From NCBI GenBank assembly GCA_040217795.1, contig JBEHWK010000007.1, positions 1-62,483 on the forward strand: a stretch of DNA of 62,483 bases, in the 5' to 3' direction. Positions within the stretch are counted from its first letter, which is position 1; each line of letters opens with the position of its first letter. Under the pieces are notes generated by a model. The model ran no database searches. It was not told the origin of the DNA and was given only the letters and a program-made list of their open reading frames with translations. A program made the translations under genes and the position numbers. Origin of the DNA: Clostridium_T sp040217795 (GTDB lineage Bacteria > Bacillota > Clostridia > Clostridiales > Clostridiaceae). Below, one piece after another: positions 1-8,569 of this stretch.

Positions 1-527
1 ATAAACCTATATATCTGGAATTAGGCTGTGGTAAGGGACAGTTTATCGCTCTTCACAGCAAGAACAATCCTGAAATTAATTATATTGGTATAGATTTAAA
101 GGATGAAGTTCTGATAAATGCCTTAAAAAGGGTAAGCGAAGCGGAAGTAGAAAATGTAAGGCTTATTCCTTTGAATATCACATTTATAAATGATGTATTC
201 GATAAGGATGAAATATCTAAAATATATATAAATTTCTGCAATCCATGGCCAAAAGAAAGGCACAAGAAAAGAAGATTGACTCATAGTAAATTTCTTGATG
301 TATATAAAGGATTTTTGAAAAAGGGTTCTGAAGTATGGTTTAAAACTGATGACAAAGGATTATTTGATGAGTCATTAGAATACTTTAAAGAATCAGGGTT
401 CGATATTGAATACTATACCTATGATTTGCATAATTCTGATTTCAAAGGAAATGTAACCACTGAGTATGAAAGTAAGTGGATAGGAATGGGCATGAACATA
501 ATGTTTTTAACTGCCCGTTTAAAGTAA
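1..527 (+). CDS. trmB: tRNA (guanine-N7-)-methyltransferase TrmB, 5'-truncated by window edge
   Basis: The reading frame is open from base 3 and gives 174 residues; the family is about 215 long, so roughly 40 N-terminal residues lie outside the window. The visible part opens with the SAM-binding loop LELGCGKGQF, then carries the family hallmark NPWPKERHKKRRLTH and the C-terminal TEYESKW block. Known members put m7G at position 46 in the variable loop of tRNAs, using S-adenosylmethionine, in the cytoplasm. A strong hairpin directly follows the stop, so this is probably the last gene of its transcript. Identification is firm; the start cannot be seen. Confidence 0.95.
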   Translation, partial: KPIYLELGCGKGQFIALHSKNNPEINYIGIDLKDEVLINALKRVSEAEVENVRLIPLNITFINDVFDKDEISKIYINFCNPWPKERHKKRRLTHSKFLDVYKGFLKKGSEVWFKTDDKGLFDESLEYFKESGFDIEYYTYDLHNSDFKGNVTTEYESKWIGMGMNIMFLTARLK

Positions 528-539
528 GGGGTGTAAATA

Positions 540-583
540 TCCCCAGGGGTGCTTCCAGGTGTTGGAACTACCCCTGGGGTATT
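540..583 (+). terminator. Rho-independent terminator after trmB
   Basis: The arms CCCCAGGGGT (541-550) and ACCCCTGGGG (570-579) are exact complements, 13 bases past the trmB stop, followed by a short T-rich tail. The loop holds a smaller inner pairing (TTCC/GGAA). A closely related hairpin lies at 49307-49354 in the opposite orientation. Confidence 0.75.
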
Positions 584-589
584 TTAATG

Positions 590-619
590 TTGACAATAAT
601 AAAAAACAGACTGTATAAT
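590..619 (+). promoter_or_regulatory. Sigma-A promoter of argS
   Basis: TTGACA (590-595) and TATAAT (614-619) are both consensus hexamers, separated by 18 bp. They lie just ahead of the T-box leader of argS. Confidence 0.85.
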
Positions 620-639
620 ATTAAAGAAAATATAATAAG

Positions 640-865
640 GAATATTCTTAGAAGAGGAGAGTAATTTAGTTGATGCCATAAGCGAGCAGAGGAGGGTGTA
701 AGCTCTGCAGGATAGATTAAATGAAGAGAACCTTGGAGAAACTGTCTGATGTTTATTGGACCGTCGCAGGAACAGCGTTAATTATTTAAAGTGGCATTAT
801 TGCAATTAGAGTGGTACCGCGGAAATTCCGTCTCTTTATTTTATTAAATAAAGGGACTTTTTTAT
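640..865 (+). promoter_or_regulatory. T-box riboswitch controlling argS, probable AGA (Arg) specifier
   Basis: The leader has the conserved T-box core TGGTACCGCG (812-821), a Stem I GA-rich start (GAGGAGAGTA, 654-663) and the Stem I apical elements AGCGAGC and GGGTGTAAGC (681-702). The trailing terminator pairs GTCTCTTTATT (830-840) with AATAAAGGGAC (846-856) before a T run. On the 3' side of Stem I the triplet AGA (727-729), followed by ACC, sits where the specifier is expected. T-boxes read uncharged tRNA and switch from terminator to antiterminator; with argS downstream, tRNA-Arg is the expected ligand. The exact specifier register is inferred. Confidence 0.93.
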
Positions 866-895
866 TTTTGTTATTAATTAATAGGAGGAACATAT

Positions 896-2587
896 ATGGA
901 TTATAAAAAGATTATTGCAGAAAGAATTGCTTCATTAATTGAATTGGAGAAGGATAAAATAGAAGAATTATTAGAAATTCCGCCTAGAGGAGAAATGGGA
1001 GATTACGCATTTCCATGCTTCCAGCTGGCAAAGGTTATGAGAAAGGCTCCAAATGCAATTGCATCCGAAGTTAAGGAAAAAATAAGCAATGAAGGTTTTG
1101 AGAAAATTGAAAACTTAGGACCGTATGTAAACTTTTTTGTTGATAAAGGTGCTTTTTCCAAAAATACAATTGAAAGCATACTTGCTTCCGGAGATAACTA
1201 TGGGGCATCACAAATAGGTAATGGGGAAACTATATGTGTAGAATATTCATCACCTAATATTGCTAAGCCTTTCCACGTTGGTCATTTGTTCTCAACGGTT
1301 ATAGGAAATGCTTTGTATAGAATGTATGAATTTGAGGGGTATAAGGCTGTAGGAATTAATCACCTTGGAGACTGGGGAACACAGTTTGGAAAACTTATTT
1401 CAGCTTATAAGAGATGGGTTGATGAGGAAGCTCTTGAGAGAGAACCAATAAACGAACTTCTTAGAATATATGTAAAGTTTCACGATGAAGCAGAAAAAAA
1501 TCCTCTTCTTGAAGATGAAGGAAGAATGTGGTTTAAGAAGTTGGAAGATGGAGACCAGGAAGCAACAGCGTTGTGGAAGAGATTTACGGATTTGTCTTTA
1601 AAGGAATTTAACAAGGTTTACGGTCAATTGGATGTGAAATTTGATTCCTATGCAGGTGAAGGTTTCTATAACGATAAGATGGATGTAGTAATTGATGAGT
1701 TAACTGAGAAGAATCTTCTTACAGAAAGTAATGGGGCTAAGGTTGTAATGCTTGAAGATTACAATATGCCTCCATGTATAATATTGAAGTCTGATGGAGC
1801 TACAATTTATGCTACAAGAGATTTGGCAGCTGCAATGTACAGGAAGAATAACTACAACTTCAAAAAGAGTATTTATGTTGTGGGATCACCTCAGGCACTT
1901 CACTTTAAACAGGTGTTCAAGGTACTTGAATTAGCAGGACATAAGTGGGCTGAAGATTGCGTACATGTTGGCTTCGGACTAATAAAATTTGCGGACAGAA
2001 AGCTTTCCACAAGAAAAGGTGAAGTAATTCTGTTAGAGGACTTATTAAGAGAGTCAAAAGAAAAAGTTCTTGAAATAATTAATGAAAAGAATCCATCCCT
2101 GGAAAACAAGGAAGAAGTAGCTGAAAAAGTGGGCATTGGTGCTGTTATATTCACATATCTCAAGAATTCAAGAGAAAAGGATATAGTATTTGACTGGAAT
2201 GAAATGCTGTCTTTTGATGGAGAAACTGGACCGTACGTTCAATACTCATATGCAAGGGCGAAAAGTATATTGAGAAAAGTAGGGGAAGCAGAGGGTGATG
2301 CGGATTACAGCAAGCTAGACTCAAAAGAAGAATTTGAACTGATAAAAACCCTGGAAAGCTTTAATAAAAATATAATGTATGCTATAGAAAAACTTGAACC
2401 TTCAGTAGTTACGAGATATTCAATAGAGGTAGCTAAAGCTTTCAATAAATTTTATAATGCACATACTGTAGGTAACCTGGAAGATGAAGAACTTAAAAAT
2501 GCAAGAATAAAATTAGTAGAAGCTACATGTCAGGTAATTAAAAATGCACTTTATCTCATTGGGATAAAAGTGGTTGAAAAAATGTAA
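896..2587 (+). CDS. argS: Arginyl-tRNA synthetase
   Basis: At 563 residues this is a normal class Ia ArgRS. It has the N-terminal additional domain (about 1-85), the catalytic HIGH-type motif as HVGHL (about 127-131) after SSPNIAKPF, the RKLSTRKG loop in place of a canonical KMSKS, and a C-terminal DALR anticodon-binding region starting near SYARAKSILRK. It charges tRNA-Arg with arginine in the cytoplasm using ATP. The ATG follows a TAGGAGGAAC binding site at a good distance. The T-box just upstream couples expression to uncharged tRNA-Arg. A hairpin terminator follows about 35 bases after the stop. Confidence 0.98.
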   Translation: MDYKKIIAERIASLIELEKDKIEELLEIPPRGEMGDYAFPCFQLAKVMRKAPNAIASEVKEKISNEGFEKIENLGPYVNFFVDKGAFSKNTIESILASGDNYGASQIGNGETICVEYSSPNIAKPFHVGHLFSTVIGNALYRMYEFEGYKAVGINHLGDWGTQFGKLISAYKRWVDEEALEREPINELLRIYVKFHDEAEKNPLLEDEGRMWFKKLEDGDQEATALWKRFTDLSLKEFNKVYGQLDVKFDSYAGEGFYNDKMDVVIDELTEKNLLTESNGAKVVMLEDYNMPPCIILKSDGATIYATRDLAAAMYRKNNYNFKKSIYVVGSPQALHFKQVFKVLELAGHKWAEDCVHVGFGLIKFADRKLSTRKGEVILLEDLLRESKEKVLEIINEKNPSLENKEEVAEKVGIGAVIFTYLKNSREKDIVFDWNEMLSFDGETGPYVQYSYARAKSILRKVGEAEGDADYSKLDSKEEFELIKTLESFNKNIMYAIEKLEPSVVTRYSIEVAKAFNKFYNAHTVGNLEDEELKNARIKLVEATCQVIKNALYLIGIKVVEKM

Positions 2588-2619
2588 ATTTAAACTCAAG
2601 TTTTTTATATAAACACAAG

Positions 2620-2648
2620 AAAAAGAGCCGCTGCAACGGCTCTTTTTC
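2620..2648. terminator. Terminator between argS and the feo operon
   Basis: AAAGAGCCG (2622-2630) pairs with CGGCTCTTT (2637-2645), with A-rich sequence before and T-rich sequence after. It can therefore serve argS on the plus strand and the converging feo operon on the minus strand. Confidence 0.85.
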
Positions 2649-2651
2649 AGG

Positions 2652-2807
2652 TTACTTTTTCAATTCTATATCTTTGGTTTTGTACTTTGGACAGCTGCTT
2701 GAACAACTTCCGCAGTTACATTCCCCTTTAGAAGATTTTTTCAAACTCTTAAATATTATTAATATAGAAAATGCAATTATAGCACCTGTTATTAATATTT
2801 CTTTCAA
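2652..2807 (-). CDS. FeoB-associated Cys-rich membrane protein
   Basis: This 51-residue ORF starts at a TTG codon preceded by GGAAGTGA and lies 13 bp after feoB. It has one N-terminal membrane segment (about 3-19), a short basic linker, and a small cysteine cluster C-N-C-G-S-C-x3-C (residues 30-39), then a charged tail. This matches the small FeoB_associated family found at the ends of feo operons. Its exact role is not established; proposed roles include handing on Fe2+ or sitting beside the FeoB pore. The position as third gene of the Fur-controlled operon supports an iron role. Confidence 0.85.
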   Translation of the reverse strand: MKEILITGAIIAFSILIIFKSLKKSSKGECNCGSCSSSCPKYKTKDIELKK

Positions 2808-2820
2808 CTAAATCACTTCC

Positions 2821-4653
2821 TTAAAAGAATAGTTTCCCTACGTTATATACCATGAATGAAACAACCCAGGCAACGGTAAGCTGATATACAATTGAGAACA
2901 GGGTAAACTTTATCCCGAACTCTTTTTTCATTGTCCCTACTGCAGAAACGCATGGTGTATATAATAAAACAAACACCAAAAATGACAAGGCAGTCAGAAA
3001 ATTGAAATATTCAGGAAGTATCAATGAAAGATCGCCTTTAAATATTACTTCCATAGTTGAAACAACTGTTTCTTTAGCAAGAAGTCCAGTCAGCAGTGAT
3101 ACTGCAGACTGCCAGTTCCCAAAGCCTAATGGGGCGAAAAATGGAGCAATGAAGCTTCCTATTGAGGAAAGAAAACTATTGTTCACCTCTCCTGACAGAC
3201 CTGAAAAATTGAAGTTTGACAAAAACCATATTACAACGCTCATTGCGAAAATAATTGTTCCAGCTTTCTTTAAGAAATCCTTCCCTTTATCCCATGTATG
3301 CCTGAATACATTCTTTATCTCAGGCATCTTATATTCAGGAAGTTCTATTATAAAAGGCTCTTCATCCTTTTTGAACAATGTATTTTTAAATAATATCCCT
3401 ATAAGAAATGCAACAAGTACTCCTCCTAAATATAGAGAGCCTACTACTATACCTTCTCTGCCTCTAAAAAATACACTGGCAAAAACCAGATAAACAGGCA
3501 ACCTTGCATTACAGCTCATAAACGGAACCAATAATGCTGTTAGTTTTCTGTCTTTTTCGCTCTCAAGGGTTCTTGCAGACATTATTGCTGGAACAGTACA
3601 GCCAAAGCCTACCATCATGGGAATAAAGGCTTTCCCGGATAACCCCATCTTTCTCATAAGTTTGTCCATTAAGAAAGCTGCCCTTGCCATATATCCTGAG
3701 TCTTCAAGTATAGATATACAGAAGAATAATGCCAGAATTACAGGAAGAAGTACAACTATGCTTCCTACACCTGATATAATGCCATCTATTATCAGACTCT
3801 GAAACCAGGCGGAAGATGATGACAACAGATTTTTCATACCAGCTATTATCGCCCCCTGCAGGATGGTTTGATCCAGCCAGTCAGAAAGAGGAATGCCAAC
3901 CCAACTGAATGTGAATTTGAATATTAAGACTATGGCTATAAAAAATAGAGGATATGCAAGGAAAGGATTTAGGAGTATTTTATCCATGGTCTCAGAAAAA
4001 TTGAACACCTTTTTTTCCTTTATATCAAGATTCTTTAATATTTCATGGTTTTTCCTGTTTATTTCGTTTGAATCTTTTGAGTCTCTGCTTATTAAGATTT
4101 TTGGTACCAGTTTATCCAGAAAACCATATACTTCCTCTTCGCTTTGAAGATGAAAGTCATTATCAATTGGATAGTTTAAAAAATTCTTATTTTCAAGTTC
4201 GCTTTTTATCTGGTCAATTCCCCTGCCTTTTGAAGCACTAATGGGAATAACTTTTACACCAAGCTCCCTTTCCAATAAGTCAATATTGATAAGATATCCT
4301 CTTTGGAGAACAATATCCATCATATTCAATACCAAAAGAATAGGTATTTTAAATTCTTTCAGCTGTGTTGTAAGATACAGATTTCTCTGGAGATTTGAAG
4401 CGTCTACTATATTCAGTATAGCGTCAGCATTACCTTCAGAAAGAAAATTTTTTGCAACCTTTTCTTCGTTTGAAAAAGTGTCCATAGCATAAATTCCAGG
4501 TAAATCCACAATTTTTATATCTTTATGGAATCCTTCCTTTTTTTCTACAGTAACACCAGCCCAGTTACCTACATACTGGTTAGATCCTGTCAGTTCATTA
4601 AACAATGTTGTTTTACCTACATTGGGGTTTCCAAGTAGAGCAATAGTTGTCAT
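2821..4653 (-). CDS. feoB: Ferrous iron transport protein B
   Basis: The 610-residue protein has an N-terminal G domain with G1 GNPNVGKTT, G3 DLPG, G4 NMMD and G5 SASKG. A cytosolic spacer follows, then a hydrophobic C-terminal half with Nucleos_tra2-type gate domains (motif PFMSCNARLPVY and GCTVPAIMSART). It imports Fe2+ across the cytoplasmic membrane, driven or gated by GTP hydrolysis. It is shorter than the roughly 770 residues of E. coli FeoB but normal for clostridial forms. It lies 12 bp after feoA, in one Fur-boxed operon that ends with the Cys-rich small protein. Confidence 0.97.
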   Translation of the reverse strand: MTTIALLGNPNVGKTTLFNELTGSNQYVGNWAGVTVEKKEGFHKDIKIVDLPGIYAMDTFSNEEKVAKNFLSEGNADAILNIVDASNLQRNLYLTTQLKEFKIPILLVLNMMDIVLQRGYLINIDLLERELGVKVIPISASKGRGIDQIKSELENKNFLNYPIDNDFHLQSEEEVYGFLDKLVPKILISRDSKDSNEINRKNHEILKNLDIKEKKVFNFSETMDKILLNPFLAYPLFFIAIVLIFKFTFSWVGIPLSDWLDQTILQGAIIAGMKNLLSSSSAWFQSLIIDGIISGVGSIVVLLPVILALFFCISILEDSGYMARAAFLMDKLMRKMGLSGKAFIPMMVGFGCTVPAIMSARTLESEKDRKLTALLVPFMSCNARLPVYLVFASVFFRGREGIVVGSLYLGGVLVAFLIGILFKNTLFKKDEEPFIIELPEYKMPEIKNVFRHTWDKGKDFLKKAGTIIFAMSVVIWFLSNFNFSGLSGEVNNSFLSSIGSFIAPFFAPLGFGNWQSAVSLLTGLLAKETVVSTMEVIFKGDLSLILPEYFNFLTALSFLVFVLLYTPCVSAVGTMKKEFGIKFTLFSIVYQLTVAWVVSFMVYNVGKLFF

Positions 4654-4665
4654 ATATTTTCCCCC

Positions 4666-4884
4666 TTATTTTATAAATATATATTGAGCATCTTTCTTTC
4701 TTAATGCAAAATCAGTTCCTCTAAGGTTAACTACTATAGGATCACCTAAGGGAGCGACTCTTTTTAAAGTTATTTCTGTACCTGCAGTACAGCCAAGGGC
4801 AAGAAGTCTCTTAGCAAGCTTTTCATTTCCCGTTATCCTATTTACAAAACCAGCTTCACCAGGTTTTAAATCGCAAATGCACAT
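4666..4884 (-). CDS. feoA: Ferrous iron transport protein A
   Basis: A 72-residue SH3-like beta-barrel protein with the family pattern LKPGEAGFV, then LAKRLLALGCTAGTEI, then APLGDPIVVNLRGTDFALRKKDA. FeoA is a small cytosolic partner needed for full FeoB activity. Three in-frame starts are close together: GTG at 4893, ATG at 4887 and ATG at 4884. The GAGGTG binding site overlaps the GTG and is best spaced for the ATG at 4884, which I use. It is the first gene of the feo operon and sits right behind the Fur box. Confidence 0.93.
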   Translation of the reverse strand: MCICDLKPGEAGFVNRITGNEKLAKRLLALGCTAGTEITLKRVAPLGDPIVVNLRGTDFALRKKDAQYIFIK

Positions 4885-4899
4885 CATTAACACCTCACA

Positions 4900-4951
4900 T
4901 TGAAAATCATTATCATGTATATATTATAATAATATAAGAAAGGATAGTCAA
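4900..4951 (-). promoter_or_regulatory. feo operon promoter with Fur box
   Basis: On the minus strand TTGACT (plus 4946-4951) and TATAAT (plus 4923-4928) are 17 bp apart. The start-site region then contains GATAATGATTTTCA (plus about 4901-4914), close to the Fur consensus GATAATGATWATCATTATC. Fur with Fe2+ bound here would cover the transcription start, so the operon should be induced by iron shortage. Confidence 0.85.
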
Positions 4952-5043
4952 TAATATATCAATGTAAAATTATTATAATTTTATATTGAATTGCATATGT
5001 AAATGATGATAGAATAAAAATTAAAAATTAAAGAGGTGGTAAT

Positions 5044-5772
5044 ATGTCAAGAGTTGCAGCGTTTTTTGATATTGATGGAACCTTATACAGAGAAGGCCTG
5101 ATTACTGAGATTTTTAAGAAAATGATAAAGTATGAAATTATTGAGTCTGACAAGTGGTATAAGGAAGTGCGCCCAAGTTTTATCAAATGGGATAGGAGAG
5201 AAGGAGATTATGATTTATATTTATTGAAGATGATTAGTATATATATTGAAGCAATCAAAGGAATAGATAAACGGCATATTGAATATATTGCTCAAAGAGT
5301 AATCGAACAGAAAGGAGGAAGGGTGTATACTTATTCCAGGGAGCGCATTAAATGGCATAAAGATAATAATCATGTCCTTATCATCATATCCGGTTCACCA
5401 ATAGAGCTTGTTAGAGAAATGGCTTTGAAATATGGTTTTGATGATTATAAAGGTGCAGTGTATTTATTAGATAAAGAAAACAAGTATACGGGTGATGTGA
5501 TTCCTATGTGGGATTCAAAAAGCAAGAAAGAGGCAATTGATGAAATGGTATGCAGATACGATATTGACCTTTCTCAAAGTTACGCATATGGAGATACTTC
5601 AGGTGATTTTACAATGTTAAAGGCTGTAAGCCATCCGTATTGCATAAACCCTACAAAAGAACTACTGGATAAGGTCAGCGAAGATGAAGAGATTAGAAAA
5701 AAAATAAAAATAGTTGTTGAAAGGAAGGATGTGACCTATAATTTAAATATAAATGATATTCAATATGTTTGA
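5044..5772 (+). CDS. HAD superfamily IB phosphatase-like hydrolase
   Basis: This 242-residue protein carries all four HAD motifs: FDIDGTLY (residues 8-15, nucleophile and acid aspartates), IISGSP (about 117), a lysine in the KKEAIDEM stretch, and YGDTSGDFTML (about 180) with the metal-binding acidic residues. The short alpha-helical cap after motif I fits subfamily IB, which includes SerB-like phosphoserine phosphatases and several uncharacterised phosphatases. The substrate cannot be told from sequence. The ATG follows AGAGGTGG. The next gene begins 18 bp downstream on the same strand, so the two may be cotranscribed. Confidence 0.85.
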   Translation: MSRVAAFFDIDGTLYREGLITEIFKKMIKYEIIESDKWYKEVRPSFIKWDRREGDYDLYLLKMISIYIEAIKGIDKRHIEYIAQRVIEQKGGRVYTYSRERIKWHKDNNHVLIIISGSPIELVREMALKYGFDDYKGAVYLLDKENKYTGDVIPMWDSKSKKEAIDEMVCRYDIDLSQSYAYGDTSGDFTMLKAVSHPYCINPTKELLDKVSEDEEIRKKIKIVVERKDVTYNLNINDIQYV

Positions 5773-5790
5773 TAGAAAGAGTGAGATTCA

Positions 5791-6480
5791 GTGATTATTA
5801 GACAAAACACTATAAAAGTACCGGAGTTTTCAAAGGAAAATATGCTTAACTTTTACGATGCGGACATATCTTTTGAGGATGCTGTGTATTTTGACCTGGA
5901 GCATTATGTCTATAAAAAACCAAAGTGTGTAGGTGTTTTCGGAGCATGTTATTTCTCAGCTGAAGATTGTGAAATTAATGTTACTCAGTATATGATTGAA
6001 AATAAGAGTGAAGTTAAGGATATTTTGATTTTAGCTAAAGATTATCTGCATGATATAAGCATAAACAAATCAAAAAAATCAATTGTAACTTTCTCAGGCA
6101 ATAATGATTTTACAGTTATAAATTATTTGTTTCAAAAATTTGAGGTTGATTTTTCCATCGAAGAACATTTTTTATCTATTGATCTGCAGAAGGAATATGA
6201 GAAAACAAATAAAAAAAGCATAGGTTTAAAAAATCTGGAGAAACAATTTAACATTGAACGACAGGAGAGTGACCTGATATCCGGGGCCAACCTTGCTAAG
6301 ACCTTCCATAAGGTATTGAAAGATAATGAATATATCTTACGAATGCCTAAGGAGAAAATTGAAAAGATACTCATATACAATGAGGCTGACGTGGTGAATC
6401 TTTTTCACATATACAAAGATTGGAACAAATATATTACAACAGAATCTTCAGAGGAAGTAAAAGAGAGCTGTACAGTTTAA
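5791..6480 (+). CDS. YprB-type RNase H-like (DEDD) exonuclease domain protein
   Basis: A 229-residue protein with a DxE pair (D35, E37) in YFDLEHYVY, a central GNNDFTVINYL segment, an IGLKNLEKQF block and a late YNEADVVNL motif. This order matches the YprB/RNase_H_2 ribonuclease-H-like fold, which has a DEDD-type metal site. Members are predicted 3'-5' exonucleases; no substrate is established. It begins with GTG and only a weak upstream purine stretch, 18 bp after the HAD gene. Its stop codon lies inside the loop of its own terminator hairpin. Confidence 0.75.
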   Translation: MIIRQNTIKVPEFSKENMLNFYDADISFEDAVYFDLEHYVYKKPKCVGVFGACYFSAEDCEINVTQYMIENKSEVKDILILAKDYLHDISINKSKKSIVTFSGNNDFTVINYLFQKFEVDFSIEEHFLSIDLQKEYEKTNKKSIGLKNLEKQFNIERQESDLISGANLAKTFHKVLKDNEYILRMPKEKIEKILIYNEADVVNLFHIYKDWNKYITTESSEEVKESCTV

Positions 6481-6498
6481 AATGTACAGCTCTCTTTT
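6461..6498 (+). terminator. Terminator overlapping the 3' end of the exonuclease gene
   Basis: AAGAGAGCTGTACA (6461-6474) pairs perfectly with TGTACAGCTCTCTT (6483-6496), followed by TT. The stop codon (6478-6480) is in the loop, so the last coding bases double as the left arm of the terminator. Confidence 0.85.
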
Positions 6499-6499
6499 A

Positions 6500-6717
6500 T
6501 ATAGGGTTCCAACTTCAACTATTAACTTATGCATATAATTCAAAAGCTCTAAAATATTCTTCATTGATAAAGCTTCCAAGAGTCGACCCCATAGAGCAGT
6601 GAAGCTTTATAACTCACAATATAAGAGCTTTATAATTATATTTGCATGCCGCTTCTTCTTTCAATCCTCGAAGAAATCAACATGCATAAGTTAAATTTCA
6701 GTAAAGGAACACTATAG
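6500..6717. repeat. MITE-like inverted-repeat element, copy 1
   Basis: The ends are inverted repeats: left ATAGGGTTCC (6501-6510) running to ATTAACTTATGCAT (6521-6534), and right ATGCATAAGTTAAAT (6682-6696) running to GGAACACTATAG (6707-6718). Inside are nested pairs, AAAGCTCT with AGAGCTTT and ATAAAGCTTC (6567-6576) with GAAGCTTTAT (6601-6610). No coding sequence is present. Related copies lie at 8570-8733 and, as a bare palindrome, at 15722-15785. TATA at each boundary hints at a TA target, but this is inference. Confidence 0.75.
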
Positions 6718-6748
6718 TATATGAGGAAGTTATTAAAGGCTGAATGCC

Positions 6749-7615
6749 TTAGTTGGTTCTTGCGCGGGTCATGGTTATGTTTTGGCCATCCAAAACAGCT
6801 GTTATTGTTGAGTCCTGATCAGTCCTGTAGATTTCTGCTTTTATATTTGTCAGCTTGTTTATAGTTTCCTTATGAGGATGACCATATTTATTATCTTTAC
6901 CGCAGGAAATAACTGCATATCGCGGACTTACTGCTTTTAAAAAATCTGTTGATGTAGAGGATGAACTTCCGTGATGCCCTACCTTAAGAATGTCAGACTT
7001 GAGATTATAGCCTTTCTGAAGGGTTTCCTTTTCTGATTCTTTCTCGGCATCTCCGGTAAATAATGCGGAGTTGCCGCCATAGGTCAATTTAATAACAGGT
7101 GAGTAGTTGTTATTGCTTTCCCCATAATTATCGCTGTTAGGAGCAAATACTTCCAGTTTCACATCTTCTGAAAATTCAATTGATGATCCTGCTTTAAGAA
7201 CATTAATCTTAAGGTTTTTATTTTTTAATTCAGTAATCATATTCTCGAAGGTTTTGGTAGTACTAGTCTTTTTTGGAGCATAAAATTTGCCGATATCAAA
7301 ATTCTTTATTACCCAGGCCATATTTCCTATATGGTCTTCATCAGGATGAGTGGTAACTACCGCATCCAGTTTTTTTATGTTTAATGCAGTTATGTAGCTT
7401 TTGAACTTTTTTTCTTCATTATTTGTAGATGAATCAATAAGCATGTTTTTATCCTTATACTGAATTAATATTGCATCTCCCTGCCCCACATCAATAAAAT
7501 GAATTTTTACTCCAGCAACATTTGGGGTTTCAGGTATCTTTGATGTATTAATGCTGCATGATACAAACAAAAATAATATAGCAATAATTAGTGTTATAAA
7601 TTTTAATTTTTTCAT
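6749..7615 (-). CDS. ComEC-like metallo-beta-lactamase-fold lipoprotein
   Basis: A 288-residue protein with a hydrophobic signal segment (7-19) ending at a likely lipobox cysteine (LFVSC, C20), so probably anchored outside the membrane. The rest is a metallo-beta-lactamase domain of the ComEC C-terminal type: FIDVGQGDA, the metal motif THPDEDH (about 89-95), FTGDAEKE and VGHHGSSSS. Related secreted or membrane-linked proteins hydrolyse DNA or other phosphodiesters; the substrate here is unknown. It lacks the ComEC channel domain, so it is not ComEC itself. It is a single gene converging on the MITE-like element. Confidence 0.85.
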   Translation of the reverse strand: MKKLKFITLIIAILFLFVSCSINTSKIPETPNVAGVKIHFIDVGQGDAILIQYKDKNMLIDSSTNNEEKKFKSYITALNIKKLDAVVTTHPDEDHIGNMAWVIKNFDIGKFYAPKKTSTTKTFENMITELKNKNLKINVLKAGSSIEFSEDVKLEVFAPNSDNYGESNNNYSPVIKLTYGGNSALFTGDAEKESEKETLQKGYNLKSDILKVGHHGSSSSTSTDFLKAVSPRYAVISCGKDNKYGHPHKETINKLTNIKAEIYRTDQDSTITAVLDGQNITMTRARTN

Positions 7616-7686
7616 TTTATCCCCCTTATTAAAATCAATAACTATATTTTATCACTATATTGTAAGTATGAGAAGAACGGAAACAC

Positions 7687-7714
7687 TTGAACTTTCAATA
7701 GGAAATAGTATAAT
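7687..7714 (+). promoter_or_regulatory. Sigma-A promoter of the plsC-like gene
   Basis: TTGAAC (7687-7692) and a consensus TATAAT (7709-7714) with a 16-bp spacer, 33 bp before the ATG. Confidence 0.7.
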
Positions 7715-7746
7715 CAAAGAAGATGATTTTTAGGTGGTGTAAATAG

Positions 7747-8454
7747 ATGGCAAAATTAGTAAAAGGTATTTATTATGGAATTAACATGATTCTTCTGGGT
7801 CTCAGAGGAATGAAATATGCATTTATCAGAAAAAGGTCTGGTGAGAAAGCGGCTATGAAATATAGGGATATGGCTGTTTTACGCTGGGCGGAAGTTACTG
7901 TGAAAACTGTAGGACTGAAGGTTGAAATCAACGGGCGTGAAAATATCCCTGCCGGAGCGTGTGTTTTTATATCAAATCACCAAAGTTTACTGGATATTCC
8001 GGTTTTATTATATTCTGCTCAAAGAACCATTGGATTTATTGCGAAAAAGGAACTGTTGAAGGTTCCTGTAATTGGCTTCTGGATTAGGCTTTGTTGCGTG
8101 GCTATTGACAGGGAAGATGCAAGGGCTGCTGTAAATGTAATCAATGCGGGTGCCGATAATGTCCTTAATGGTCTGGACATGGCTATATTTCCTGAAGGAA
8201 CAAGGGCAAAAGATGGTGTTATGAAAGAGTTTAAAAAAGGAAGCATAAAGCTGGCTACTAAAGCGAAAGCTCCTATAATTCCTGTAACTATTGATGGAAC
8301 TTATAAGGGATACGAATTAAATAAAAAATTTGAGAAAGCAGATGTTAAAGTTACTTTCGGACAGCCTATATATACAAGTAATTTAACAAAGGAAGAAGAG
8401 CGTGAACTTCATAAAAAAGTTCAGGATGTAATATTAAGCAACTTTAGCCAGTAA
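7747..8454 (+). CDS. plsC: 1-acyl-sn-glycerol-3-phosphate acyltransferase
   Basis: A 235-residue PlsC-family acyltransferase. It has the catalytic HX4D motif as NHQSLLD (H78, D83), the FPEGTRAKDG substrate motif (about 141-150), and an N-terminal hydrophobic stretch (about 8-20) that would hold it at the inner membrane face. It moves an acyl chain onto lysophosphatidic acid to make phosphatidic acid, the precursor of membrane phospholipids. The ATG follows TTAGGTGGTG. It appears monocistronic, with its own promoter and a small terminator. Acyl donor preference cannot be read from the sequence. Confidence 0.9.
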   Translation: MAKLVKGIYYGINMILLGLRGMKYAFIRKRSGEKAAMKYRDMAVLRWAEVTVKTVGLKVEINGRENIPAGACVFISNHQSLLDIPVLLYSAQRTIGFIAKKELLKVPVIGFWIRLCCVAIDREDARAAVNVINAGADNVLNGLDMAIFPEGTRAKDGVMKEFKKGSIKLATKAKAPIIPVTIDGTYKGYELNKKFEKADVKVTFGQPIYTSNLTKEEERELHKKVQDVILSNFSQ

Positions 8455-8471
8455 TTATAATAAAAAGTAAC

Positions 8472-8504
8472 TATTGAGCTTTGGTAGAGGAACTCAATAT
8501 TTTA
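8472..8504 (+). terminator. Probable terminator after plsC
   Basis: TATTGAG (8472-8478) pairs with CTCAATA (8493-8499), followed by TTTTAAAT. The stem is short, so strength is uncertain. Confidence 0.5.
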
Positions 8505-8569
8505 AATATTAATAAAAAAATGTTTTTTCAAAATTCCCCTTTGTATGATATACTTTACTAAGAATCCAA

